64,000 bases of DNA, from positions 1 to 64,000 of the forward strand of contig JACPYM010000064.1 of NCBI GenBank assembly GCA_016196035.1, written 5' to 3'. Source of the DNA: Acidobacteriota bacterium. Its GTDB lineage: Bacteria; Acidobacteriota; Blastocatellia; RBC074. Positions 55,893 through 64,000 of this stretch are shown here, piece by piece (positions within the stretch are counted from its first letter, which is position 1; the number at the start of each line of letters is the position of its first letter). Both the position numbers and the translations under genes were made by a program. Below the pieces are notes generated by a model. The model did not search any database. It saw only the letters and a program-made list of their open reading frames with translations, and had not been told where the DNA came from.

Positions 55893-57221
55893 TCACTCCT
55901 TGTCTTTCTCTTTCTTCTCAGCGCTATCTTTATCTTTCTCGCCTTTCTGCTCGTCTTTCTCGCTCTCTTTCTTATGGACTTCGGTGCCGTCAGGCAGGCT
56001 GTAACCGCCCTCAACGATCACCGTTTCATCCCCCTTCAAACCAGCCATGATGCGCACCTTGCCCTCCACGACTTCGCCGGTTTCGACTTCTTTGAGGTGC
56101 GCGATGTTTTTGCCGTCCACAACCATCACCGTGCCTTTGCCGCCTTCTTCGGCAAATTGCACGGCGGCGACGGGGACGACGACGCTCTGGCGCGCGCTGC
56201 CCGTGGTAATGCTCACCGTGCCAAATTCGCCGCCTTTCAACTTGCGTTGTCCATTCGGAATCTCGCACCAAATTTCGACCGTGCGCCGCTGTGGATCAAC
56301 CGACTGATTGATGGTCGTGATGCGCCCACTGAGCGCCTCACTTTGCTCGGGGCGTTGATCGGTCGGTGCAAAGCTGCACGCCTGCCCTTGCCGCACGGCG
56401 CGCGTGTTGGCTTCGGGCACTTGCGCGCGGGCAATCGCAACGGACAGATTCATCACGGTGAAGATGGGCGCGTCGGGTTTAGCCAGATCGCCGGGATACA
56501 TCATCTGTTCGGTAATGACGCCCGCGAAGGGGCTGAGCACGGTGGTGAATTCGAGTTGCGCATTCATCTCGGCCAGCTTCGCGCGCGCTTGCTCGACGCG
56601 GCTTTGCGCGCTGCGGATGTCGCGCTCGTTCGATTGTTTTTCCAGCAGGTCGAGCGATTTAACGGCCACGTCGTAGGCGGTTTTGGCTTGCGCCAATTCC
56701 GTTTCGCTCACCAGCAATTCGCGTTGCGGAATGGCGCCTTGATCAAACAGGGCTTTGCGGCGGTCATAAATTTTCTGGGCCTGATCGAGCGCTGCCTTGG
56801 TGGTGGCGACCTGCCCGCGCCCGCGTTCGGTTTCGGTCGGCAAGGTGCCTGACGTGGTCTTTTGCAAATTGGCTTCGGCTTCAGCAATGGCGGCACGTGC
56901 TTCATCGCGTTGCGCCAGCAGGTCGCGGTTTTCCAAGACGGCCAGCACCTGCCCGGCATTCACGCGGTCCCCCTTGCGCGCGTTCAATTTGACGATGCGC
57001 GCCGTGATGCGCGCCGCCAGATTGGCCTGTTCGCGCGGAAAGATCGTGGCGGGCGCGCGCACGGCCAGCGTGAGATCGGCGATTTCGGCCTGCGCCAGCA
57101 TGACCTCGACCACGGGCTTGGGCGGCTTCTCTTCTTCGGTATGCGCCGCTTTGCAACCCGCGAAGGGCAGGTTGCACAAAAGCGCGATGATAATGCTGAT
57201 GATGCTGCGATGAATTTTCAT
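55893..57221 (-). CDS. Efflux RND periplasmic adaptor (HlyD/MFP family) lipoprotein
   Basis: 442 residues. The N-terminus ends in a lipobox (LPFAGC). Lipoyl half-motif VNAGQVLAVLENRDLLAQR, a helical hairpin (about 100-225), second lipoyl half, beta-barrel domain (about 255-330) and membrane-proximal domain (VVVPVAAVQFAEEGG). The last 28 residues are almost all Lys, Glu, Asp and Ser (HKKESEKDEQKGEKDKD), an unusual charged tail. Its start overlaps the tolC-like stop (ATGA). Links the pump to the outer-membrane channel. Confidence 0.94.
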   Translation of the reverse strand: MKIHRSIISIIIALLCNLPFAGCKAAHTEEEKPPKPVVEVMLAQAEIADLTLAVRAPATIFPREQANLAARITARIVKLNARKGDRVNAGQVLAVLENRDLLAQRDEARAAIAEAEANLQKTTSGTLPTETERGRGQVATTKAALDQAQKIYDRRKALFDQGAIPQRELLVSETELAQAKTAYDVAVKSLDLLEKQSNERDIRSAQSRVEQARAKLAEMNAQLEFTTVLSPFAGVITEQMMYPGDLAKPDAPIFTVMNLSVAIARAQVPEANTRAVRQGQACSFAPTDQRPEQSEALSGRITTINQSVDPQRRTVEIWCEIPNGQRKLKGGEFGTVSITTGSARQSVVVPVAAVQFAEEGGKGTVMVVDGKNIAHLKEVETGEVVEGKVRIMAGLKGDETVIVEGGYSLPDGTEVHKKESEKDEQKGEKDKDSAEKKEKDKE

Positions 57222-58540
57222 TGGCCTGAAGCCACCTCTAAATCGGCCTTGGCGTTCAAGTAATTCGCCAGGAGCGTGAAATAGGCGGCGCGCGCCTGTG
57301 CGAGTTGGCTTTGCGCCGTCACGACATCTAGCGCCTGGCCTTCGCCGCCTTCGTAACGCACACGGCTGAGCCGCAAATCTTCTTCGGCCAGCCGGATTTG
57401 TTCTTGCGTCAGTTTGAGTTGTTCAAAGAAACGTTTGACGCGCGTTAGCGCCAATTGGTAATCGCGCGAATAGGTGCGTTCGGCAATCGCGCGCCGCGTT
57501 TCGACCTGCGCGCCGCGCAATTTGGATTGCTCGACCTGACTGCGCGCCCGAAACCAGTCAAAGATCGGAATGCGCAAATTGAAATAGGCCGCGTAGCCGC
57601 GTTCGCTGGCGCGCACCACCGTCGAATCCAGGCCGTACTGAAATACAAAATTGAAATCCGGCAGCAAGGCGGAACGCGCGCGTTTGGCTTCGGCTTCAAA
57701 ACTGCGCCGCTGCCAGTCATACAACTTGAACTCGGCGCGTTGCAGATAAGGCGCGCCGCCCTGGTTGGGCGTCGTGGCTTCTGGCCCAACTTCTGGCGCG
57801 GGCGGCGGCGTGTTGAGCGTATCAGCCAGTGCCAATTCTTCCGCAACATCTTTCGTCCAGAACGCAGCCAATTCCTGGTTGGCTAAGCTGGCTTCCAACT
57901 CCGCCGCGCTGCGCGCCTGTTCCAACGAAGCCGCCAACGCTGACGCCTTGATGACATCCGCCTGGGCCACCTCGCCGCTGTTAAACAGCAGCCGCGTCCG
58001 TTCTTCAAACGCGCGGCTCTCTTGCACGGCGGCGCGTTGCACTTCGGCCAAATGGCGCGTTAGCAATACGCGGTAATAGGCCGTCGTCACCGCGCGCCGT
58101 AAATCGCGCCGCGCGATTTCGTATTCGGCCCCGGCCACACCCTGCGCCGCGCGCGCGCGTTGGGATTCGGCGCGCAACCGGCCCGAAAGATCAAATTCCT
58201 GTGTGACCTGTCCCAGCAGCACGTATTCGCGAATGCCATTGAGCGGCACAAAGCTGGGACTGTTGGGATCACGCGCGCTGGGATTGTTGTAGATGAAATT
58301 GGTTTGCGCCTGCGCTTGCGGCAGAAAGCCGGCGCGTGCCTGGGTTAGTTCGCGGTCGGCAATGCGACGTTCCTGTTCGGCCACACGGACATCGTTGGGG
58401 GCGGCTTCGGCCAGGCGCAGACAATCGGCCAGCGTCAGCAAAGTTTGCGCAGTTGAAGTCGTCAGCAACACCGCCAATCCCAGCAGCACCACCGCGCCGC
58501 GTTTCAAATTCATCATCACAACCAACATAGCGTTAGGCAC
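57218..58540 (-). CDS. TolC-family outer membrane efflux protein
   Basis: 440 residues, first gene of the efflux operon. Signal peptide within the first 32 residues (LLTTSTAQ), then two OEP repeats with the long helices typical of the TolC tunnel (about 35-235 and 255-435), including LTLADCLRLAEAAPNDVRVAEQ and SQLAQARAAYFTLLANYLNAKADLEVASGQ motifs. The start is uncertain: GTG-type 58540 or internal ATGs at 58528, 58516 and 58513; none has a clear ribosome site. Overlaps the adaptor gene by 4 nt. Confidence 0.93.
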   Translation of the reverse strand: MPNAMLVVMMNLKRGAVVLLGLAVLLTTSTAQTLLTLADCLRLAEAAPNDVRVAEQERRIADRELTQARAGFLPQAQAQTNFIYNNPSARDPNSPSFVPLNGIREYVLLGQVTQEFDLSGRLRAESQRARAAQGVAGAEYEIARRDLRRAVTTAYYRVLLTRHLAEVQRAAVQESRAFEERTRLLFNSGEVAQADVIKASALAASLEQARSAAELEASLANQELAAFWTKDVAEELALADTLNTPPPAPEVGPEATTPNQGGAPYLQRAEFKLYDWQRRSFEAEAKRARSALLPDFNFVFQYGLDSTVVRASERGYAAYFNLRIPIFDWFRARSQVEQSKLRGAQVETRRAIAERTYSRDYQLALTRVKRFFEQLKLTQEQIRLAEEDLRLSRVRYEGGEGQALDVVTAQSQLAQARAAYFTLLANYLNAKADLEVASGQ

Positions 58541-58704
58541 AACTTTAGGCCCTTAAATTTGTAACCAAGGGGAAACGACATATCCGCAGCATACCGCAGC
58601 CGAGATAAACGCACCATAAACGAGGCGGCTGAATGCGCGGCTTGAGCGCTTCGCCGCCGGTGGTCTATGATAAGATGCCATCTGAAAGATTGTGAGGATT
58701 ACCG

Positions 58705-59319
58705 ATGACGGCTCAACCAAACTTGCAACGCAAATACACGATTGAGGAATACATTGAGTTGCTCCACAACTCGGATGAACGCTTTGAGTATTTTGAAGGC
58801 GAAATCGTTTCGATGGCGGGCGGCAAGCTGGCGCACGGCAGGATCGCTAAGAACCTGGGTCACCATATCGAGAACCTGCTGGCAGATGGCCCGTGTGAGG
58901 TCTTCGGCAGCGACGTCGCCATTAAAACCGTGCGCGCCCAGCCCTTCCGCTACCCGGATGTGAGCGGCGTTTGCGGCGAGCCGCTGATCGAAGAGTTTCG
59001 CGGCATTGAGATGTTGCTCAACCCAGTGTTTATCTGCGAAGTCCTTTCGCCACGCACCGAACTTTATGACCGCGAAGAGAAATTTCTGGTCTATCAGGCA
59101 ATCGAATCATTTCGGGAATACCTCTTGGTTGAACAACAACGTCCGCACGTCACGCGCTATGTGCGCCAGCCCAACGGACAGTGGTGGCGCGACGACATCA
59201 TCGGCTTGGATAGCTCCGTTAGGCTGGAATCGCTCAGTGTGACGCTCTCGCTGCGCGATATTTACCGGCGGGTCAAATTCCCAGAGCCAGCCGCAGCCGC
59301 GACCCAGCCAGCCACCTGA
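58705..59319 (+). CDS. Uma2-family endonuclease-fold protein
   Basis: 204 residues, third Uma2/DUF820 gene in the window. Motifs: [86 protein letters not shown]. The core residues of the family fold are present, with C in place of the E of EVLSP's neighbour (FICEVLSP keeps the Glu). GTGAGGAT upstream acts as a weak ribosome site. It is closer to the copy at 47255 than to the one at 55185 by motif comparison. Confidence 0.92.
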   Translation: MTAQPNLQRKYTIEEYIELLHNSDERFEYFEGEIVSMAGGKLAHGRIAKNLGHHIENLLADGPCEVFGSDVAIKTVRAQPFRYPDVSGVCGEPLIEEFRGIEMLLNPVFICEVLSPRTELYDREEKFLVYQAIESFREYLLVEQQRPHVTRYVRQPNGQWWRDDIIGLDSSVRLESLSVTLSLRDIYRRVKFPEPAAAATQPAT

Positions 59320-59426
59320 AATTGCATACCTGCGCAGTAAACAAATCGGCCCTGACGGGCTATGATGCCCGCGTCAGTAACTTTTCCCGAACAACTCAAT
59401 CTATTTCACGTAGCGAGGAATCCACT

Positions 59427-62400
59427 ATGCAACGCACGTTTCACCCTGCTCGTTCTCTGACTTTGCTCGCGCTCGGCGCACTCATCGCCTTGGGCAGCGC
59501 GGCCTTCATCAACCACGCTTCATCCCACGCGCAAGAAACCAAACCGGCCAGTCCGTTCACCGGTTTGCGCTATCGCAACATCGGCCCCTTTCGCGGCGGA
59601 CGCTCGGTCGCGGTGACGGGCGTGGCTTCGCAACCGAATACGTATTACTTCGGCAGCGTCGGCGGCGGCGTCTTCAAATCCACCGATGGCGGCGATAACT
59701 GGGTGCCCGTCAGCGACGGCCAGCCTTTTGGCACCGGCACCGTTGGCGCGCTGGCCGTTTCAGAAAGCGACCCGAATATCGTATTCGCCGGCATGGGCGA
59801 GGCCTGCATTCGCGGCAATTTCTCGCACGGCGACGGCGTGTATAAATCGGTGGACGCGGGCAAGACCTGGGCGCGCGCGGGCCTCGCCGATTCGCGCATC
59901 GTCGGCAAGATCAGAATTCATCCGAAAAATCCCGACATCGTTTTTGTCGCGGCGCTCGGCCACGCGGCGGGCGCGAATGACGAGCGCGGCGTCTTTCGCA
60001 GCAAGGACGGCGGTAAGACGTGGCAGCGCGTGCTTTTCAAATCGAACAAAGCGGGCGTGGTGGATTTGAGCATGGATCCGAGCAATCCGAACGTGCTTTA
60101 CGCCGCGATCTGGGAAGCCAAACGCACGCCGTATAGTTTGGAAAGCGGCGGCCCCGACAGCGGGCTTTGGAAATCAACCGATGGCGGCGATAACTGGACG
60201 GATATTTCGCGCGCGCCGGGGCTACCGCGCGGCATCCTGGGCAAGATCGGCGTCGCCGTTTCGCCCGCCAATCCTGAGCGTGTTTACGCCTGTGTCGAAG
60301 CCGAAGACGGCGGCGTGTTTAGTTCGAGCGACGCGGGCCGCACGTGGACGAAGGTCAGCACCGATCGCAACCTGCGCCAGCGCGCCTGGTATTACACGCA
60401 CATTGTTGCCGACCCCAAAAACGTGGATGGCGTTTATGTGCTCAACGTCGGCTTTCACAAATCCATTGACGGCGGGCGCACTTACACACAACTCAATCCG
60501 CCGCACGGCGACAACCACGATATGTGGATCGCGCCCGATGATCCGAACCGCATGATTACCTCGAACGACGGCGGCGCGAATGTGAGTTTCGATGGCGGAC
60601 GCCGTTGGAGCGAGCAAGATCAAGCGACCGGCCAGTACTATCGCGTCGCCACCGACAACGATTTCCCCTATCACGTCTATGGCGCGCAGCAGGACAGTTC
60701 GACCGTGCGCATCGCGTCGCGCACGACCGGCTTCGGCATTACCGATAAGGACTGGGATTCGACGGCGGGCAGCGAGTCCGGCTGGGTGCAGCCTTCGCCC
60801 AAAGATTCGATGGTCGTGTTTGGCGGCAATTATGGCGGCCTGCTTGAACGCCTCGATCACCGCACCGGCCAGTCGCGCGATTTGAATGTGTGGCCCGACA
60901 ATCCGATGGGCTGGGGCGTCGAAGGGATGAAGTACCGCTTCCAATGGAACTTCCCGATTCTGTTTTCGCCACACGACCAGAACGTGCTTTACACCGGCGG
61001 CAGCCACCTCTTCAAAAGCACCAACGAAGGCCAGTCGTGGCAAATCATCAGCGACGACCTCACGCGCAACGACAAGAGCAAGCAAGGCTCATCCGGCGGC
61101 CCGATTACCAAGGACAACACCTCGGTCGAGTATTACTGCACGATCTTCACGCTGGCCGAATCGTCCGTCACCAAAGGCGTGATGTGGACAGGTTCAGACG
61201 ACGGCCTCGTTCACGTCACGCGCGACTGCCACGCGGCCAAGCCTGTGTGGGAAAACGTCACGAAGAACGCGCCCGGCTTGCCCGAATGGGCACAGATCAA
61301 TTCCATCGAAGCCTCGCCACACGACGCCGCGACGGCCTATTTCGCCGCGACGCTTTACAAGGCCGATGATTTCCATCCGTACCTTTACAAGACCAGCGAT
61401 TACGGCAAGACGTGGAAGAAGATCGTGACGGGCATCCCCGACAACGCCTTCACGCGCGTCATCCGCGAAGACCCACACCGGCGCGGCTTGCTGTATGCAG
61501 GCACCGAGACCGGCATGTACATCTCATTCAATGACGGCGACAGTTGGCAAGCCTTCCAACTCAACCTGCCCGTCGTGCCGATTACCGATTTGACCATACA
61601 CAAACGCGACAAAGATTTGGTCGTCGCCACACAAGGCCGCGCCTTCTGGATTCTTGATGATTTGACGGTCTTGCATCAGTGGCCCCAGGGAAATAACACG
61701 ATTGCCGACGTGCATCTCTTCAAGCCTGAAGAAAGCTATCGCATGCCCGGTGGTGGCGGACGTGGCGGTGCGGCGGCGGCCATCGGTGAAAACCCACCAT
61801 CAGGCGCTACGATTTGGTTTTATCTGAAAGACAAACCCAAAGGCGACATCGCGCTCGAAATCCTAGACGCCGCTGGCAAGTCGGTGAAGAAGTTTTCGAG
61901 CCGCGCGCCCGAAGGCGGTGATGCGCCCACAGGCGGCGGACGCCGTGGCGGCTTCGGCGGCCCCGCGCGCGTGCCTGCCGAGAAAGGCTTGAACCGTTTC
62001 GCCTGGGATTTGCGCTACCCCGACGCGACGACCTTTCCGGGCATGATCTTGTGGGCAGGCAATACGTCAGGCCCGCGCGCTGTGCCCGGCAATTACCAAG
62101 TCAAACTGACTGTTGATGGCAAGACACTGACCGAGACGTTTGAGGTACGCAAAGACCCGCGCGTGCCGACGACGCTGGCCGAGTTTCAAAAACAATTCGA
62201 TCTGCTCGTCAAAATCCGCGACAAGTTCTCTGAGACCAGCGAAGCCATCACCAACATCCGCGACATCAAGCGCCAAACCGACGAATACGCCAAACGCGTC
62301 GCCGGTCAGGCCGAGCTGAAACCCATCGTAGACGCGGCCAAAGCGCTCAACGACAAACTCACTGCCGTTGAAGTCGAGTTGTATCAAGTCAAAAACCAAA

Positions 62401-62645
62401 GCGGCCAAGACCCGCTCAATTACCCGATCAAACTCAACAACAAAATCGCCGCGCTTGGCGGCTCGGTCGCAGGCAGCGATACGCAACCGACTGACCAGCA
62501 AGTCGCCGTTTACGAAGACCTCGTCGCCAGGATCAACACGCAACTCGACAAGTTGAAACAGGTGCTGGCGGCGGACGTGCCTGCCTTTAACAAGCTGGTG
62601 CAGGAGAAACAGGTGCCAGCGGTGTTTGTGAAATCGGCAAAGTAG
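59427..62645 (+). CDS. Secreted VPS10/sialidase-like beta-propeller protein
   Basis: 1072 residues. Signal peptide about 1-38 (SSHAQE). Two large propellers of Asp-box/BNR-type repeats (pattern GGxxKSTDGGxTW: [40 protein letters not shown]) run to about residue 760. A beta-sandwich-like region with Gly-rich loops ([20 protein letters not shown]) follows, then a C-terminal coiled region (about 920-1070). This layout is abundant in Acidobacteria and often annotated as glycosyl hydrolase; there is no sialidase catalytic arginine triad I can confirm, so binding or scaffold roles are as likely. GAGGAA precedes the ATG at 59427. Confidence 0.9.
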   Translation: MQRTFHPARSLTLLALGALIALGSAAFINHASSHAQETKPASPFTGLRYRNIGPFRGGRSVAVTGVASQPNTYYFGSVGGGVFKSTDGGDNWVPVSDGQPFGTGTVGALAVSESDPNIVFAGMGEACIRGNFSHGDGVYKSVDAGKTWARAGLADSRIVGKIRIHPKNPDIVFVAALGHAAGANDERGVFRSKDGGKTWQRVLFKSNKAGVVDLSMDPSNPNVLYAAIWEAKRTPYSLESGGPDSGLWKSTDGGDNWTDISRAPGLPRGILGKIGVAVSPANPERVYACVEAEDGGVFSSSDAGRTWTKVSTDRNLRQRAWYYTHIVADPKNVDGVYVLNVGFHKSIDGGRTYTQLNPPHGDNHDMWIAPDDPNRMITSNDGGANVSFDGGRRWSEQDQATGQYYRVATDNDFPYHVYGAQQDSSTVRIASRTTGFGITDKDWDSTAGSESGWVQPSPKDSMVVFGGNYGGLLERLDHRTGQSRDLNVWPDNPMGWGVEGMKYRFQWNFPILFSPHDQNVLYTGGSHLFKSTNEGQSWQIISDDLTRNDKSKQGSSGGPITKDNTSVEYYCTIFTLAESSVTKGVMWTGSDDGLVHVTRDCHAAKPVWENVTKNAPGLPEWAQINSIEASPHDAATAYFAATLYKADDFHPYLYKTSDYGKTWKKIVTGIPDNAFTRVIREDPHRRGLLYAGTETGMYISFNDGDSWQAFQLNLPVVPITDLTIHKRDKDLVVATQGRAFWILDDLTVLHQWPQGNNTIADVHLFKPEESYRMPGGGGRGGAAAAIGENPPSGATIWFYLKDKPKGDIALEILDAAGKSVKKFSSRAPEGGDAPTGGGRRGGFGGPARVPAEKGLNRFAWDLRYPDATTFPGMILWAGNTSGPRAVPGNYQVKLTVDGKTLTETFEVRKDPRVPTTLAEFQKQFDLLVKIRDKFSETSEAITNIRDIKRQTDEYAKRVAGQAELKPIVDAAKALNDKLTAVEVELYQVKNQSGQDPLNYPIKLNNKIAALGGSVAGSDTQPTDQQVAVYEDLVARINTQLDKLKQVLAADVPAFNKLVQEKQVPAVFVKSAK

Positions 62646-62966
62646 GGCAACGATGAACTGTGGCAATGTGCGTTCGTATCGCGTTTAAGGCGGAACTACA
62701 AACGCGGGCGCTGAATGCGAGCGACTAAACCGAAGCAACCGACCTTGGCACATTCAACTCAATCAAACCCCAGCCGGAGCAAGCGTTCAGAGTTCCGCCT
62801 TTAGGCGGCAGCGCGCCGCAGGCGCGTCATTCCGGCGCTCCGCGCCGCCGCCGCCTAAAGGCGGAACTCTGAACGCTTGCGCGCCACGGTTCGCGTTTCA
62901 ATGAATGTTCCAAATTCGGCTGTTTCGATTTAGCCGCCCAAGAGCGCGCGTTTGTGCGGGTTGCGT
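62646..62966. repeat. Palindromic repeat element, family C, in an intergenic region
   Basis: Perfect 31-bp arms (62779-62809 and 62850-62880), each containing the inner palindrome CCGCCTTTAGGCGG. A degenerate half-copy (AAGGCGGAACTACAAACGC) lies at about 62688-62706. No gene is visible in the remaining bases of this gap between the propeller protein and hsdS. Confidence 0.85.
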
Positions 62967-64000
62967 TCACGCCTGCAACGCTTCCTTCAGCGCCACTTGC
63001 AGCAGGCTTTCCGCGCGCGCTTTGCCTTGCCGGATGCGCGCTTCCAGTTCGTCGCAGAATGCGAGCAGCGTTTCCAGCTTCGCCACGATGCGTTTTTGCT
63101 CGGCGAGCGGCGGGAGGGCAATGAGAACTTCGACCAACTTGCTGGACTTGATTCCCAATGCTGTCACGCCTGTTGCCTTTTTGCGCAACTGCTCTTGGAC
63201 AACTTTGGAGAGAATGGCATTTAACAAGAACTTACTGCTAAAGCTGATTGGTTGAATATTTATGATCCTCTGTGCCAGCGCAAATGATCCTTCATAATTC
63301 AACAGGCAGGCATTGCCTAAAGGTGCTTCTGTCGTAAACAAAATGTCTCCACTTCTTGGAAATCCTCTTGTCATATGTTTCCGGTAATCCTGCTCTGAAA
63401 TAAATTCTTCCGGCTCGTTAGAGAACCTCCCGAACCTGACGTTCTTTGCTGTAATCAACTTTATTCCTTGCTCTATCTTTGTCGGAGTTTTGCCTCGGTA
63501 ATCAATAAAATTGGTGATCTCTCCCAATCTACACCACGCCCAATTGTCGGGAATCTCAAAGAGAACTTCATCAGAGTTAATGGGTGGCAGCAGCTTGCCC
63601 CGCTTCAACTTCTTTTCAGCGATGAGCTTTTCCTTTTCGGCTTTGATCTTTTGCAGCAACACGGCGGCAGGTTCATTCGCTGCGTCCTGCGCGACCAGCT
63701 TGCCCTGCATCGCTTCACTCAGGAACGCCTGCCGCAACCGGCGCACGATCTCAAGCTGGTGATCGAGTTCGGCGGCCAGCCGCTTGCTGCCGGTTTCGAC
63801 CTTCTGAAATTGTTCGAAGAGTTGTTTCTGTTCTTCAAGCGATGGCAGAAGAATTTCTATGTTGAAGAATTTATCGGCTTGCAGGCGCACCCGGTTCGTC
63901 GTGCCGTCGCTGGCTTTCTTACACAAGTCATCAAAGAAGGCGGTTGAGGTCAGCTTCAGAAAGAAATGCTTATCAATGACGTTCTCATCCAGATCGAGGC
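62967..64000 (-). CDS. hsdS: Type I restriction-modification specificity subunit HsdS (partial)
   Basis: The frame runs open to the window edge, so the N-terminus is missing; about 344 residues are visible. It contains the end of the first target-recognition domain, the central conserved helix (EQKQLFEQFQKVETGSKRLAAELDHQLEIVRRLRQAFLSEAMQGKL), a complete second recognition domain (beginning LPDNWAWCRLGEI-like IPDNWAWCRLGEITNFIDYRG) and the C-terminal conserved helix (PLAEQKRIVAKLETLLAFCDELEARI). HsdS sets the DNA sequence recognised by the HsdM/HsdR enzyme, whose genes must lie beyond the window. Confidence 0.94.
   Translation of the reverse strand, partial: LDLDENVIDKHFFLKLTSTAFFDDLCKKASDGTTNRVRLQADKFFNIEILLPSLEEQKQLFEQFQKVETGSKRLAAELDHQLEIVRRLRQAFLSEAMQGKLVAQDAANEPAAVLLQKIKAEKEKLIAEKKLKRGKLLPPINSDEVLFEIPDNWAWCRLGEITNFIDYRGKTPTKIEQGIKLITAKNVRFGRFSNEPEEFISEQDYRKHMTRGFPRSGDILFTTEAPLGNACLLNYEGSFALAQRIINIQPISFSSKFLLNAILSKVVQEQLRKKATGVTALGIKSSKLVEVLIALPPLAEQKRIVAKLETLLAFCDELEARIRQGKARAESLLQVALKEALQA

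Overview
The window is GC-rich chromosomal DNA of a diderm (Gram-negative) bacterium. The lpxA-fabZ-lpxD-ompH-ompH-bamA envelope block, an Oar-like TonB receptor, VPS10/sialidase propeller, YVTN, FG-GAP and Uma2 proteins, and many short intergenic palindromes together suggest Acidobacteriota, most likely a Blastocatellia-like lineage. That placement is inferred from gene content; there is no rRNA gene here.

Layout. 0.3-7.6 kb (minus): outer-membrane biogenesis operon bamA > ompH > ompH > lpxD > fabZ > lpxA > unknown gene. 7.9-10.4 kb (minus): a panE-like reductase, a tRNA-Arg(UCU) gene split by a 656-nt group I intron that encodes a PD-(D/E)XK homing endonuclease, and a DinB-like protein. 10.6-18.7 kb: a response regulator fused to a histidine-kinase-type ATPase, an SGNH hydrolase, secreted proteins, a CAP/FG-GAP protein with a miniature transposon just upstream of its ribosome site, and a run of small genes (cold shock, zinc ribbon, HTH). 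18.8-25.2 kb: tRNA-Phe, metacaspase, dusB, HD phosphohydrolase, DedA, pta, a lipoprotein with a toxin-like nuclease fold, and a TPR membrane protein. 25.3-27.3 kb: a BtuC/BtuF-type transporter pair without its ATPase. 27.5-38.6 kb (minus): propeller histidine kinase, LuxR regulator, stand-alone receiver and a 2126-residue secreted beta-helix/Ig/FG-GAP protein, probably one regulatory and output unit. 38.9-51.9 kb: UDP-sugar dehydrogenase, aldo/keto reductase, M6 metalloprotease with a tectonin propeller, a clpS-dinB-clpA operon, Uma2, TonB receptor, YVTN and PepSY-like proteins. 52.1-58.5 kb (minus): tripartite RND efflux operon with a Uma2 gene inside it. 58.7-64.0 kb: Uma2, VPS10-type propeller protein and a type I restriction specificity subunit cut by the window edge.

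The most notable structure outside genes is of two kinds. First, the intron-containing tRNA-Arg, whose exons rejoin into a normal cloverleaf and whose intron shows P7, P8 and S-element features of group I. Second, 7-nt-phased tandem or inverted repeats of varying sequence sit in at least five gene junctions, three of them where a Shine-Dalgarno sequence would be, and one lies in frame inside the ATP-lid region of the histidine kinase. Several perfect 25-31 bp palindromes, one of them present in two copies, and a 109-bp MITE with 9-bp target duplications complete a set of small mobile or repetitive elements.
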